From: Bradyrhizobium sp. Ce-3
GTDB lineage: Bacteria > Pseudomonadota > Alphaproteobacteria > Rhizobiales > Xanthobacteraceae
Direction of reading: 5' to 3'
DNA: 64,000 nt
NCBI RefSeq assembly: GCF_022835695.1
Contig: NZ_BQUV01000003.1
Coordinates: 496,001 to 560,000, forward strand
This document shows, one piece after another, positions 1 to 9,009 of this stretch. The stretch's first letter is position 1. Each line of letters opens with the position of its first letter. The position numbers and the translations under genes were made by a program. The notes beneath the pieces are model-generated. The model ran no database searches. It worked only from the letters and a program-made list of their open reading frames with translations, and was not told the origin of the DNA.

Positions 1-929
1 CCACGGATCGCCAGCACCGCAAGTGCCACGGCGAAGATCGGCTTGCGGCCCCAGACGTCGGCCTTGCGTCCGACCAGCATCGCAACCGGCACCATCACCA
101 TCTGCGCCGCGATGATGCAGACCGACATCAGCGACGTGCCGAGGTTGCGATTGACCAATGCGAGCTTCTGTCCGACCAGCGGCAGCATCGCGGCATTGGC
201 AAAGTGAAAGATCACGGTCGAGACCGCGAAGATCAGCAGCGGCTTGCAGGTCAGCAGCACGCGAAAGCCGGATGGCCGCTCATGCGACGTGCCATGCGCC
301 TCCGCGACATCGTCGAGCCCGCGCGCGACCTGGTGGTCGATCGCGTTGGGCGGGATCGACAGCGTCGCGGCGATGCTGGCGAGGGCCATCGCCGCGAGCA
401 GCCAGAACACGACGATGGGACCGAACCAGTAGGCGGTCGCCCCGGCGATTGCTGCGGCCACCGCATTGCCGGCGTGGTTGAAGGCCTCGTTGCGGCCGGT
501 CCGTGCCGCGAAGCTCTTGGGTCCGACAATGCCGAGCGTCACCGCGGCGATCGCCGGCGCGAACACCGAGCCCGAGGCGGCCGCGAGTGCCTGGGTCGCG
601 GCGACCAGCGCGAAGTGGTCGAGCAACGGCAGCAGCAGGCAGGCGGCGGTCACGGCAATCGCGGCTGCGATCATCAAAGCGCGTTTGGCGCGGCTGCGGT
701 CGATCAGGGCGCCGGCCGGGGTCTGGGCGACGATCCCGGCGATGGCCGCGATCGACATCACCGACCCGATCGAGGCCTCGTCCCATTTGCGTTCGGTGAG
801 CAGATAGATCGCAAGGTAGGGACCGAGCCCATCCCGCACGTCGGCGAGGAAGAAGTTCAACGCATCGAGCGCGCGTTCAACGGTCGTCCCGGGCGGCTTC
901 AAGTGATACCTCGCGGCGAGATCGCGCAT
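1..929 (-). CDS. MFS transporter (3' end outside window)
   Basis: This is a major facilitator superfamily permease that moves a small solute across the inner membrane; the substrate cannot be told. Reading the minus strand from an ATG at 929 (MRDLAARYHLKPPG) gives about 309 uninterrupted residues before the window edge, so the C-terminus is missing. Hydrophobic helices alternate with short basic loops. A loop reading GALIDRSRAKR near residue 70 and a second reading VGRKADVWGRK near residue 290 both fit MFS motif A (GxxxDRxGRR-like), one in each half of the protein, as expected for a 12-helix MFS fold. Arginine-rich open frames on both strands here are shadows. The gene diverges from the TRAP binding-protein gene. 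Confidence 0.85.
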   Translation of the reverse strand, partial: MRDLAARYHLKPPGTTVERALDALNFFLADVRDGLGPYLAIYLLTERKWDEASIGSVMSIAAIAGIVAQTPAGALIDRSRAKRALMIAAAIAVTAACLLLPLLDHFALVAATQALAAASGSVFAPAIAAVTLGIVGPKSFAARTGRNEAFNHAGNAVAAAIAGATAYWFGPIVVFWLLAAMALASIAATLSIPPNAIDHQVARGLDDVAEAHGTSHERPSGFRVLLTCKPLLIFAVSTVIFHFANAAMLPLVGQKLALVNRNLGTSLMSVCIIAAQMVMVPVAMLVGRKADVWGRKPIFAVALAVLAIR

Positions 930-1074
930 CTTAACCCGCTCGCGGACGGGGAGTTCCCGCGCAGGTAAAGTAGTGCTGCCAGCGGAGTTTCTGGCCTGGC
1001 ATGCGTCATTTGGATGGGTTGACCCGGCGGGGGTGGGCGGCCAATTTCCGGCCCGGCTTAGGGGAGAATAATAC

Positions 1075-2022
1075 ATGAAATCAAGGTTGGTGGCTGCCGC
1101 GATCGTGGCGGCCAGTGTTTTGTCCGCGCCTGTCGCACAGGCCGAGCAGTTCATTAACGTGCTCACCGGCGGGACTTCGGGCGTCTATTATCCGCTCGGT
1201 GTCGCGATCGGGAAGATCTACGGCGACAAGATCGCCGGCGTGAAGACCCAGGTGCAGGCGACCAAGGCCTCGGTCGAGAACCTGGTGCTGCTGCAGCAGG
1301 GCCGCGGCGAGATCGCCTTCACGCTCGGCGATTCGCTGAAGGCGGCCTGGGAAGGCGACGCCGAGGCCGGCTTCAAGACCAAGCTCGACAAGCTGCGCAC
1401 CATCGGCGCGATCTATCCGAACTACATCCAGATCGTCGCGACCGCCGAGAGCGGGATCAAGACGCTGGCCGATCTCAAGGGCAAGAGCCTGTCGGTCGGT
1501 GCGCCGAAGTCCGGCACCGAGCTCAACTCGCGGGCGATCCTCGCCGCCGCCGGCATGAGCTACAAGGATCTCGGCAAGGTCGAGTATTTGCCGTTCGCCG
1601 AATCGGTCGACCTGATGAAGAACCGCCAGCTCAACGCCACGCTGCAATCCGCCGGCCTCGGCGTCGCCTCGCTGAAGGATCTCTCGACCTCGAGCGAGAT
1701 CACCGTGGTCGCGGTGCCGAAGGAGACCGTCGACAAGATCGGGCCGCCCTTCGTCTCGGTGATCATCCCGGCCAACACCTATACCGGCCAGGACAAGGAC
1801 GTGGCGAGCGCCGCGGTCGTGAACTACCTCGTCACCTCGAGCGCGGTGTCGGACGATCTGGCGTATCAGATGACCAAGCTGGTCTACGAATCGCTGCCGG
1901 AACTCGCCAACGCCCACGCCGCGGGCAAGGAGATCAAGCTCGAGGCTGCCGCGACCGGCAGCCCGGTGCCGCTGCATCCCGGCGCGATCCGCTATTACAA
2001 GGAAAAGGGCCTGATCAAGTAG
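1075..2022 (+). CDS. TAXI family TRAP transporter solute-binding protein
   Basis: Periplasmic binding component of a tripartite ATP-independent (TRAP) transporter of the TAXI subclass. A 23-residue signal peptide (MKSRLVAAAIVAASVLSAPVAQA) precedes the mature start EQFINVLTGG. The segment TGGTSGVYYPLGVAIGKI is the family hallmark at the start of the mature protein, and GAPKSGTELNSRAIL in the middle is the usual ligand-cleft region. Length (315 aa) is normal for the family. A purine-rich GGGGAGAA lies about 6 bases before the ATG. It is followed after 151 bp by the fused TRAP permease and a DUF1850 gene, so the three form one transport unit. The substrate is unknown; organic acids or amino acids are typical. 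Confidence 0.93.
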   Translation: MKSRLVAAAIVAASVLSAPVAQAEQFINVLTGGTSGVYYPLGVAIGKIYGDKIAGVKTQVQATKASVENLVLLQQGRGEIAFTLGDSLKAAWEGDAEAGFKTKLDKLRTIGAIYPNYIQIVATAESGIKTLADLKGKSLSVGAPKSGTELNSRAILAAAGMSYKDLGKVEYLPFAESVDLMKNRQLNATLQSAGLGVASLKDLSTSSEITVVAVPKETVDKIGPPFVSVIIPANTYTGQDKDVASAAVVNYLVTSSAVSDDLAYQMTKLVYESLPELANAHAAGKEIKLEAAATGSPVPLHPGAIRYYKEKGLIK

Positions 2023-2042
2023 GGCCGGTTACTTCAGGGGGC

Positions 2043-2066
2043 ATGGCCGGGTTTCAACCCGGCCAT
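2043..2066 (+). terminator. Perfect hairpin between TRAP binding-protein and permease genes
   Basis: ATGGCCGGGTT and AACCCGGCCAT form an 11-bp perfect inverted repeat with a 2-base loop, starting 20 bases after the binding-protein stop. No uninterrupted T-run follows (CGATCTTTCC), so it is more likely a leaky terminator or an mRNA 3'-end stabiliser than a strong terminator. This would let the binding protein be made in excess over the permease. Confidence 0.5.
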
Positions 2067-2173
2067 CGATCTTTCCAAAGACGTTGATTTTTCGATGGAT
2101 GCGCGGCCCAGGCCCGCGCATGACGTGCAGCGGGGCGCTATAAACCCCGCGGGCAGGCGGGGGGACTTTTCAT

Positions 2174-4282
2174 ATGCAGCAGCAGGTTGCGGGCGAACAG
2201 CCCATCAAGGTTGAATTCGACAATTTCGAACACGGCTTTCCGGAAGGGTTCGGCCCGGGCGCCTGGGGGCACCTGGCTTACGCCATCGGGCTCGCCTTCG
2301 CGGTGTTCCAGCTCTATGTCGCGGCCTTCAATTATTTGCCGAGCCAGGTGGTACGCGGCGTCCATGTCGGCTTCCTGATCCTCTTGACCTTTGGCCTGAT
2401 CGGCAATTTCACCGCAAAGACCGATTTCGGCCGTGCGGTGAGCTGGACCGTCGGTGCGAGCGGCTTCCTGTGCGGGCTCTATCAGTGGATCTTCTATGCC
2501 GATTTGATCGCCCGCGACGGCGATCCGACCAACATGGATCTTGCGGTCGGCACGCTGCTCGCGGTCCTGATCTTCGAGGGCACGCGGCGGCTGATGGGGG
2601 CGGCGCTGCCGCTGATGTGCGGCGCCTGTCTGCTCTACTGGTTCTTCGGGCAGTATCTGCCGTCGCCGTTCAACCATCGCGGCTACGACTTCGACCAGAT
2701 CGTCACCCATCTCTCGTTCGGCACCGAGGGCTTCTACGGCGTGCCGATCTACGTCTCGGCGACCTACATCTTCCTGTTCATCCTGTTCGGCTCGTTCCTG
2801 GAGCGTGCCGGCATGATCCAGCTGTTCACCGACGTCTCGCTCGGCCTGTTCGGGCGCACCCGCGGCGGCCCGGCCAAGGTCGCGGTGTTCGCCTCGGGCA
2901 TGATGGGCACGATCTCGGGCTCCGGCGTCGCCAACGTCGTCACCGTCGGCCAGTTCACGATTCCCTTGATGATCAAGTTCGGCTACCGCCGCGCCTTCGC
3001 GGCCGGCGTCGAGGCCACCGCCTCGATGGGCGGCCAGATCATGCCGCCGGTGATGGGCGCGGTCGCCTTCATCATGGCGGAGACGCTCGGCGTGCCCTAT
3101 TCGGAGATCGTCAAGGCCGCGGTGATTCCGGCGATCCTGTATTTCGCCTCGGCGTTCTGGATGGTGCATCTGGAAGCCGGCAAGCATGGCCTGGTCGGCA
3201 TGAAGCGCTCGGAGATCCCGAGCGCCTGGAAGGCGCTGGTGGCGCGCTGGTACCTGGTGTTGCCGCTCGCGGCGCTGGTCTACATGCTGTTCGAAGGCTT
3301 CACGCCGCTCTATGCCGGCAGCATGGGACTTGCGCTGACGGTCGCGCTGATCCTCGGCGCCAGTATCACGCTCGGCTTTTCCAACACCGTCGTGCGCTAC
3401 ATCTTCTGGATCGGGCTTGCGCTGGTGGTTGCCGCAGTGTCGCGCCACGGTCTCGAGATCGTTCCGGTCATCAGCGTCGTCGCCGGCCTGATCGTGATCG
3501 CGGCGATCACGCGCGGCGGCCGCGCCACGCTCCGGGCCTGCCGTGACTCGCTCGCCGACAGCGCCAAGTCGGCGCTGACCGTCGGCATGGCCTGCGCCAT
3601 CGTCGGCACCATCATCGGCATGATGACGCAGACCGGCGTCGGCACCATCTTCGGCAGCTGGATCATCGGGCTCGGCGCCAAGAGCCTGTTCCTGGCGCTG
3701 ATCATGACCATGCTGCTGTCGATCCTGCTCGGCACCGGCATCCCGACCATCCCGACCTACATCATCACCGCGGCGCTCGCCGCCCCTGCGCTCGCCAAGC
3801 TCGGCGTGCCCTTGATCGCAAGCCATATGTTCGCGTTCTACTACGGCATCATGGCCGACCTCTCGCCGCCGGTGGCACTCGCCGCGCTGGCGGCGGCGCC
3901 GATCGCGAAGGAGAACCCGGACAAGATCGGCTGGGAGGCGATGCGGATCGCGCTCGCCGGCTACGTCATTCCCTTCATCTTCGTCTATTCGCCGGCGCTG
4001 ATGCTGCAGGCCGGCGACCCGATGGCCGCCCATCTCGGCTTCTACGGCGCGGTGGCGCTGGCGACCTTCAAGGCGCTGGTGGCGATCGCCCTGTTCGGCA
4101 TCGTCGCGATCGGCTTCCTGTTCACGCGGCTGACCTTGATCGAGATCGCGGTCGCGTTCGGCGCCGCGCTCTGCCTGCTCGGTGATTTCCGCTTCTCGGA
4201 CACCGCCGGCTTCACGCTCGCCGCGGCGATCGTGCTGTGGCAATGGCGGCAGCGTCCGCGCGACGCGGTGGCGGCGGCTTGA
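2174..4282 (+). CDS. TRAP transporter permease, fused 4TM/12TM (DctQM-type)
   Basis: Membrane component of the TAXI TRAP transporter, driving solute uptake with an ion gradient. At 702 aa it is the usual length for the fused small plus large permease of TAXI systems. The N-terminal 190 residues hold the four-helix DctQ-like part; the rest is the DctM-like large subunit. Recognisable pieces are GTISGSGVANVVTVGQFTIP near residues 255-275, GGQIMPPVMGAVAFI near 285-300, and the C-terminal GTGIPTIPTYIITAALAAP near 520-540. The ATG at 2174 follows a GGGGGG stretch. The stop overlaps the likely TTG start of the DUF1850 gene, indicating translational coupling. Confidence 0.95.
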   Translation: MQQQVAGEQPIKVEFDNFEHGFPEGFGPGAWGHLAYAIGLAFAVFQLYVAAFNYLPSQVVRGVHVGFLILLTFGLIGNFTAKTDFGRAVSWTVGASGFLCGLYQWIFYADLIARDGDPTNMDLAVGTLLAVLIFEGTRRLMGAALPLMCGACLLYWFFGQYLPSPFNHRGYDFDQIVTHLSFGTEGFYGVPIYVSATYIFLFILFGSFLERAGMIQLFTDVSLGLFGRTRGGPAKVAVFASGMMGTISGSGVANVVTVGQFTIPLMIKFGYRRAFAAGVEATASMGGQIMPPVMGAVAFIMAETLGVPYSEIVKAAVIPAILYFASAFWMVHLEAGKHGLVGMKRSEIPSAWKALVARWYLVLPLAALVYMLFEGFTPLYAGSMGLALTVALILGASITLGFSNTVVRYIFWIGLALVVAAVSRHGLEIVPVISVVAGLIVIAAITRGGRATLRACRDSLADSAKSALTVGMACAIVGTIIGMMTQTGVGTIFGSWIIGLGAKSLFLALIMTMLLSILLGTGIPTIPTYIITAALAAPALAKLGVPLIASHMFAFYYGIMADLSPPVALAALAAAPIAKENPDKIGWEAMRIALAGYVIPFIFVYSPALMLQAGDPMAAHLGFYGAVALATFKALVAIALFGIVAIGFLFTRLTLIEIAVAFGAALCLLGDFRFSDTAGFTLAAAIVLWQWRQRPRDAVAAA

Positions 4283-4656
4283 GCCTCTGCCTCGCATCCG
4301 CAGGAGTCGTGAAGGCGCTATCGATCGCGGCCTTCATGCTCACCTGGACGCATTCGATCGAGAAGACCGCCTGGCAGGAAGACTGGCTGGTCACGCCGGC
4401 CGGGCTGACGCTGCAACAGGCGCGCATCAAGGGCACCGGCGCCGGCATGGAGCCGCCGCCGGAAGCGCGGCTCGTCGACGGCTGGTTGCAATGGTCGCCG
4501 CCGCCTGTGCCGAGGGCGGAGGTCGTGCTCGGCAATTCAGGCGCGGCGGGCGAATGGCATCTGTGCGAGGCGGGACGCTGCCAGACGCTATCGGAGATTT
4601 TCGAGCATCCGATCGGTGCTAATGTCACGACGATGAGTGTGTGCAAAGGTCCATAG
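4279..4656 (+). CDS. DUF1850 domain protein linked to TRAP transporter
   Basis: Small protein of the DUF1850 family, commonly encoded next to TAXI TRAP permeases; its role there is not established. I place the start at TTG 4279, which overlaps the permease stop (TTGA) and gives 125 residues beginning LSLCLASAGVVKAL. GTG 4309 and the more upstream ATG 4237, inside the permease gene, are alternatives. One N-terminal hydrophobic stretch is followed by the conserved HSIEKTAWQEDW motif and a tryptophan-rich core (DGWLQWSPPP). Two late cysteines (HLCEAGRC) may form a disulfide. The stop codon TAG is the first triplet of a palindromic repeat. Confidence 0.8.
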   Translation: MSLCLASAGVVKALSIAAFMLTWTHSIEKTAWQEDWLVTPAGLTLQQARIKGTGAGMEPPPEARLVDGWLQWSPPPVPRAEVVLGNSGAAGEWHLCEAGRCQTLSEIFEHPIGANVTTMSVCKGP

Positions 4657-4723
4657 CCCGGATGGAGCGCCAGCGTAATCCGGGGCCAGTGTTCCCGGAT
4701 TGCGCTTCGCTTCATCCGGGCTA
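4654..4723. repeat. REP-like palindrome (TAGCCCGGATG family)
   Basis: TAGCCCGGATG at 4654-4664 is repeated inverted as CATCCGGGCTA at 4713-4723. A second inner pairing joins the GCG..ATCCGGG and CCCGGATTGCGC segments. The layout is that of the short intergenic palindromes found many times in Bradyrhizobium genomes. The first three bases are the stop codon of the DUF1850 gene. Confidence 0.7.
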
Positions 4724-4767
4724 CGGATTACGTCAGGCGTCAAGAACAACAAGCGGGAGAAAGACCG

Positions 4768-5574
4768 ATGGATCGGCTCAAGGGCAAGGTTGCGATGGTG
4801 GTCGGGGCGGGCTCGATCGGGCCCGGCTGGGGCAATGGCAAGGCGACCGCCGTCACCTTCGCGCGCGAGGGCGCCAGCGTGTTCTGTGTCGATCGCAATG
4901 GCGCGGCGGCCGAGGAGACGGTCAAGATCATCACCGGGGAGGGCGGCAAGGCCACCGCATTCACCGCCGATGTCTCGCGCGCCGGCGAGGTCGAGGCGAT
5001 GGTCGCCGCCTGCCTCAAGGCCTATGGCCGCATCGACGTGCTCGACAACAATGTCGGAATCGCCGAGGTCGGCAGCGTGGTGGACGTGGCGGAAGCCGAG
5101 TGGGACCGCGTCTTCGCAGTCAATCTCAAGAGCGCCTATCTGTCGATGAAGCACGTCATTCCCGTGATGATCAAGCAGGGCGGCGGCTCGATCATCAACA
5201 TCTCCTCGATCGCCTCTATCCGCCATGTCGGCATTTCCTATGTCAGCTACAATGCGAGCAAGGCGGCGATGAACCAGATGACGCGCTCGACCGCGGTCGA
5301 GTTCGCCTCCAAGCATGTCCGGGTCAACGCGATCCTGCCCGGGCTGATGAAGACGCCAATGGTCGCGCATTCAGCGGGGCTGGCGCAGAGCTACGCCAAG
5401 GGCGATGTCGAGGCGATGTGGCGGGCGCGCGACGCCCAGGTGCCGATGGGGCACATGGGCGACGCCTGGGACGTCGCCAATGCCGCGCTGTTCCTGGCCT
5501 CGGACGAATCGAAATACGTCACCGGCATCGAGCTCGTGGTCGACGGCGGCATCACCTCGAAGTCCGGAGCTTGA
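4768..5574 (+). CDS. SDR family NAD(P)-dependent oxidoreductase
   Basis: Classical short-chain dehydrogenase/reductase acting on a hydroxyl or keto group with NAD(P)H. The N-terminal cofactor motif reads GAGSIGPGWGNGKA (residues 13-26), longer than the usual TGxxxGxG. The structural motif is DNNVG where NNAG is common. The catalytic serine lies in NISSIAS and the Tyr-Lys pair in YNASK (Y161, K165). The C-terminal VDGGITSK is typical of the family. Length (268 aa) is normal. GCGGGAGAAAGACCG gives a ribosome site before ATG 4768. It lies downstream of the TRAP genes but is separated by a palindromic repeat, so co-transcription is uncertain. Confidence 0.93.
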   Translation: MDRLKGKVAMVVGAGSIGPGWGNGKATAVTFAREGASVFCVDRNGAAAEETVKIITGEGGKATAFTADVSRAGEVEAMVAACLKAYGRIDVLDNNVGIAEVGSVVDVAEAEWDRVFAVNLKSAYLSMKHVIPVMIKQGGGSIINISSIASIRHVGISYVSYNASKAAMNQMTRSTAVEFASKHVRVNAILPGLMKTPMVAHSAGLAQSYAKGDVEAMWRARDAQVPMGHMGDAWDVANAALFLASDESKYVTGIELVVDGGITSKSGA

Positions 5575-5580
5575 GGAAGA

Positions 5581-6351
5581 CTACTGCGCCAGCGCCAGGA
5601 TGCCGCCGGCGAAGGAATGCCAGGCCGCCGAGGTGCTGATCGGCCAGTTCGACAGCTTCACCGCGATCAGCGCCAGCCCGCCATAGATGTAGACCGGGTG
5701 CGGACGGCCGCGGCTGCGCCAGTCGAACGCGATCGCGACGACCAGCAGCAGATAGGCGACGAACGCCGGCGCGATCGTGACCGGGACCGGCGGCGGTCCG
5801 GGCGGGCCAGGTGGCGCGAGGAAGGTCAGGAACCAGCGTGCGACCGCTGCATCGAGGATCGAGATCGCCGCGAGCAGCATCAGCCGCTTGTGCGCTTCGC
5901 GATCGCGGACATAGACGATCGCGAGCGCGAAGACGACGGCAAAGAACAGGATGCCGCTGAACGGGACGATCGAAAAGGCGACGCCTTCGTTGATCTGCCC
6001 GATCGCGGCGGAGCGCTTCATGACGCTGATTGAAGCCATCAGGCCAAGCATCGTCATGGCGGTCGCCAGCGACACGCCGATCAGGCCGACCCGGCGATGC
6101 CGCACGATCCGCCCTGAAGCCGCCAGCCAGCTCTGGAACACGAAATAGAGCGTCCAGGCGAAGAACAGCAGGCCATGCAAATGGACGACAGGGGGCGCGG
6201 ACAGCGAGCCCCGCGCCATCGGCACCCAGTAGGTCGGGGCAAAGCCGAGCAGGGCGACCGCCATGCACGACAGCGCCATGTAGAAATAAAAGTACTGCGC
6301 CTCGACTGTCGCCGAAGCGCGCGGTGAATTGCGATCGATCAGGATTGTCAT
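5581..6351 (-). CDS. Conserved membrane protein, unknown function
   Basis: Integral membrane protein of 256 residues with about seven hydrophobic helices; I do not recognise a named family with certainty. Two features stand out: VVHLHGLLFFAWTLYFV in the second helix, with closely spaced histidines, and RIVRHRRVGLIG in the following loop. A histidine-rich helix plus an HRRxG loop is reminiscent of small haem- or metal-binding membrane families such as DUF2306, but this is only resemblance. The start ATG 6351 (MTILIDRNSP) has no strong ribosome site. It is convergent with the SDR gene, only 6 bases away. Confidence 0.75.
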   Translation of the reverse strand: MTILIDRNSPRASATVEAQYFYFYMALSCMAVALLGFAPTYWVPMARGSLSAPPVVHLHGLLFFAWTLYFVFQSWLAASGRIVRHRRVGLIGVSLATAMTMLGLMASISVMKRSAAIGQINEGVAFSIVPFSGILFFAVVFALAIVYVRDREAHKRLMLLAAISILDAAVARWFLTFLAPPGPPGPPPVPVTIAPAFVAYLLLVVAIAFDWRSRGRPHPVYIYGGLALIAVKLSNWPISTSAAWHSFAGGILALAQ

Positions 6352-6428
6352 GATCTTGGGTCTGACAATTCGGGCGACGGTTCAACCGGGCGGGGCTTGC
6401 GAACAATGTTGTGAAGTCCGTGAGGCGG

Positions 6429-7973
6429 TCACGCTTCGACGCTGAGCTCGGCTCGGTCGAGCTCCTCCTCGACCAGATGGAAGGCGTCGTCGCCGATCGC
6501 CTCGGTGCGGCGCAGGCTGAGCAGTGCCTGACGGGCCGCGGCGATGGCGCGGCGGCGCAGCGGATCCGACGGCAGCTCGCGCGAGGTCAGGCCGCCGTCC
6601 GGGTCGTTCTCGGCGCGTAGCAGCACGGCGCGGTATTCGAGCCGGAGGATCTCGGCTTCCTCGGACGGGTCCTCGTCGATCTCGTCGAGCGCGGCGCGAA
6701 ACACCACGCTGCGGGCATGGGCGGCCTCGCGCCCGACCGGATCGTCGTCGTCGAAATCCAGCGCCAGGATCAGCGGCCGCAAGGTCAGGCCCTGGATCAC
6801 CAGCGAGCCCAGCACCACGGCAAACGCCGTCAGCAGGATCAGGTCGCGATAGGGAAAATACTCGGGCAGCGCAAACGCGGCGGCGAGAGTGACGATGCCG
6901 CGCATGCCGCACCAGGACACGATGAAGCCGCGCTTCAGGGTCGGCACCGCGTCCACCACATGGGTGGGCAGCCAATGGCGCGCCTTCAACGCGCGCAGCA
7001 GCGCCCCGTACGGCATCACCCAGAGGATACGGGCGAGGATCACGACGGCGAGAATCGCGGCGGCAAAGCTGCAATATTTCCACCGCACCTCGTCGTCGAG
7101 CTCGGACCAGATCGGGCGCAATTGCAGGCCGATCAGCATGAAGGCGAGCACGTTGAGCACGAAGACGACGGTTTCCCACACCGCATAGGAGGACACGCGC
7201 AGCCGCGCCGAGGTGCGGGCCGGCGCGGTGCGGGCGATGGTGATGGCATAGGCGATGATGGTCAGGATGCCGGACAGCCCGAGATGCTCGGCGACGATCC
7301 ACACCATGAAGGTGCCGCCGAACTGCGTGATGATCGCGCTCGGCGCCTCGGTGATGCGGCGAGTGATCATCATCCAGACCTGCGCGAACAAATAGCCGGC
7401 GGCGAGGCTGCCGACCAGCGCGACCGTGATCGACGGCACGAATTCGCGGATCTTCATGTGCTCGGCGGCGACCAGGCCGACCGCGACCCGGTAGATCAAC
7501 AGCGCGGTGGCATCGTTGAGCAGGCTTTCGCCCTCGAGGATCTTCTGGATCCGGTACGGCAGGCTGACCTGGCGCAGGATTGCGGTGGCCGCGGCCGCAT
7601 CCGGCGGCGCCACGATGGCGCCGAGCGCGATCGCAACCGGCCAGGGCATGTCCGGGCGCAGCCAATGCGCGACCACGGCAACCGCCGTTGTGGTGACGCC
7701 AACCGCGACCACGACCAGCGTCGAGACCGGCAGCCAATTGTTGCGGAGATCGCGCAGCGAGGTATCGAAGGCGGCATCGAGCAGCACCGGCGCGACGAAC
7801 AGAGCCAGCGCCAGTTTCGGTTCCAGTGCCCAGGTCGGGGCCCATGGCAGCAGGGTCAGCAGCACGCCGCCGAGCGCAAGAAAGGTCGGATAGGGCACCT
7901 TGATCCGCCGCGCCAGCGCCGACAGTGCCACCGCCGCGAGCAACAGGCCGATGATCCATTCGAACGTGAGCAA
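6429..7973 (-). CDS. Na+/H+ antiporter, CPA1 family
   Basis: Monovalent cation:proton antiporter exchanging Na+ (or K+) for H+ across the inner membrane. About twelve helices are visible, with the CPA1 signature VAPPDAAAATAILRQ (usually DPVAV or similar; here PPDAAA) in the fifth-helix region, followed by LEGESLLNDATALLIY, and later SWCGMRGIVTLAAAFALP. A cytosolic tail of about 110 residues, rich in Arg, Glu and Asp, follows the last helix. The start is unsettled. I prefer TTG 7973 (LLTFEWIIGLLL), which puts the first helix at the N-terminus as in relatives; an open frame continues to ATG 8171, but that would overlap the divergent gene. Confidence 0.88.
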   Translation of the reverse strand: MLTFEWIIGLLLAAVALSALARRIKVPYPTFLALGGVLLTLLPWAPTWALEPKLALALFVAPVLLDAAFDTSLRDLRNNWLPVSTLVVVAVGVTTTAVAVVAHWLRPDMPWPVAIALGAIVAPPDAAAATAILRQVSLPYRIQKILEGESLLNDATALLIYRVAVGLVAAEHMKIREFVPSITVALVGSLAAGYLFAQVWMMITRRITEAPSAIITQFGGTFMVWIVAEHLGLSGILTIIAYAITIARTAPARTSARLRVSSYAVWETVVFVLNVLAFMLIGLQLRPIWSELDDEVRWKYCSFAAAILAVVILARILWVMPYGALLRALKARHWLPTHVVDAVPTLKRGFIVSWCGMRGIVTLAAAFALPEYFPYRDLILLTAFAVVLGSLVIQGLTLRPLILALDFDDDDPVGREAAHARSVVFRAALDEIDEDPSEEAEILRLEYRAVLLRAENDPDGGLTSRELPSDPLRRRAIAAARQALLSLRRTEAIGDDAFHLVEEELDRAELSVEA

Positions 7974-8119
7974 GACGAACCCCCAAGTGCGGCGCGCGAC
8001 GTGCGGCCCAACAGCAGCCGATCGTCGCAATTGACGTATAATCCAGCGTGTGGTTTGGCGGCAAATGGCACTGCCGGAAAATCGGGGGCGGGGTTCAGCT
8101 GCAGGATGTCTTGTCGGTG

Positions 8120-8881
8120 ATGGAAATGCGACGCAACTCTCCAAATCTGGCCGTCGCGCTGATTTGCGCATGTCTGTCGGTCGTGTCAGGCGTTGCGCGC
8201 GCCACCGGCAGCGAGCCGGGCGAGGATGTGCGAGCCAATGCCGGTCCCTGCGTCGCGGCGGCCGATGACGACAAGGTCATCGATGTCTGCGGCGCGTTGA
8301 TCGACAATGAGAAGGCGGCGAGGCCCGATCGCGTCAAGGCGCTGCTGGCGCGGGCTGGCGCCTATGACCGCAAGCAGATGATCGATCGCGCGATCGCCGA
8401 CTACGACACCGTGCTCAAGCTCGATCCGTCGCTGGCCGATGCGCATAATGCGCGCGGCGAACTGTGGCGCCGCAAGGGCGACCGGCCGAAGGCGATCATG
8501 GATTTCGGCGCCGCCGTCCAGCTCGATCCCAATCATGCCGCGGCCAAGGCCAACTACAAATCGCTGTCGCTGGAGCTGGAGCGGATCGGCGCCATGATGG
8601 CGGTCGCCGGCAAGCCGAGCTTCGACTGCCGCAAGGCGCGCCGGCCGGTGGAGAAGGCGATCTGCGCCAATCCCGCGCTCGCCGATCTCGATCGCGAGAT
8701 CGTCGCATCGACTTTCCGCACCGTGCGCGAGGCGCAGAACCCGGGCCAGGCGCGCGACCTGCAGCGCGCGCAGGATCAGTTCATCGCCCGCCGCAACGCC
8801 GAATTCGGCAAGCCGGGCTACGACCTGGAAAAGGCGATGCGCGAGCGGCTGCAGCGGATCAACGGGGTCGACGGGTACTAG
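8120..8881 (+). CDS. Periplasmic TPR protein with LprI-like C-terminal domain
   Basis: Predicted exported protein of about 253 aa starting at ATG 8120 (MEMRRNSPNLAVALIC), with a signal peptide ending near GVARA. Residues 60-155 hold tetratricopeptide repeats: AIADYDTVLKLDPSLADAHN and AIMDFGAAVQLDPNHAAAK are two clear units. The C-terminal part (SFDCRKARRPVEKAICANP, then LADLDREI) matches the DUF1311/LprI-like module, which carries paired cysteines; in mycobacterial LprI that module inhibits lysozyme. Whether this protein does so is unknown. An upstream ATG at 8048 is in frame but would remove the signal peptide from the N-terminus. Confidence 0.8.
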   Translation: MEMRRNSPNLAVALICACLSVVSGVARATGSEPGEDVRANAGPCVAAADDDKVIDVCGALIDNEKAARPDRVKALLARAGAYDRKQMIDRAIADYDTVLKLDPSLADAHNARGELWRRKGDRPKAIMDFGAAVQLDPNHAAAKANYKSLSLELERIGAMMAVAGKPSFDCRKARRPVEKAICANPALADLDREIVASTFRTVREAQNPGQARDLQRAQDQFIARRNAEFGKPGYDLEKAMRERLQRINGVDGY

Positions 8882-9009
8882 AGCCCGGCTTTGCAAACGC
8901 GCGCGCCGGAGCCGGCCGAAGGTCGCGGTCATTTCGGCTTGAAACGGCGCCGCTTCCCGTGACAATGGTCGGCAAATGACGCGCGACCGCGCGCGAGGGA
9001 GAAACCGCG

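Noticed and set aside
2138-4297. 719-codon open frame opposite the TRAP permease
   Set aside because: Charged low-complexity product; the opposite strand encodes a clear membrane permease.
6429-8171. 580-residue form of the Na+/H+ antiporter
   Set aside because: The extra N-terminal part is basic, not membrane-like, and overlaps the divergent gene's promoter and start; TTG 7973 places the first helix at the N-terminus.
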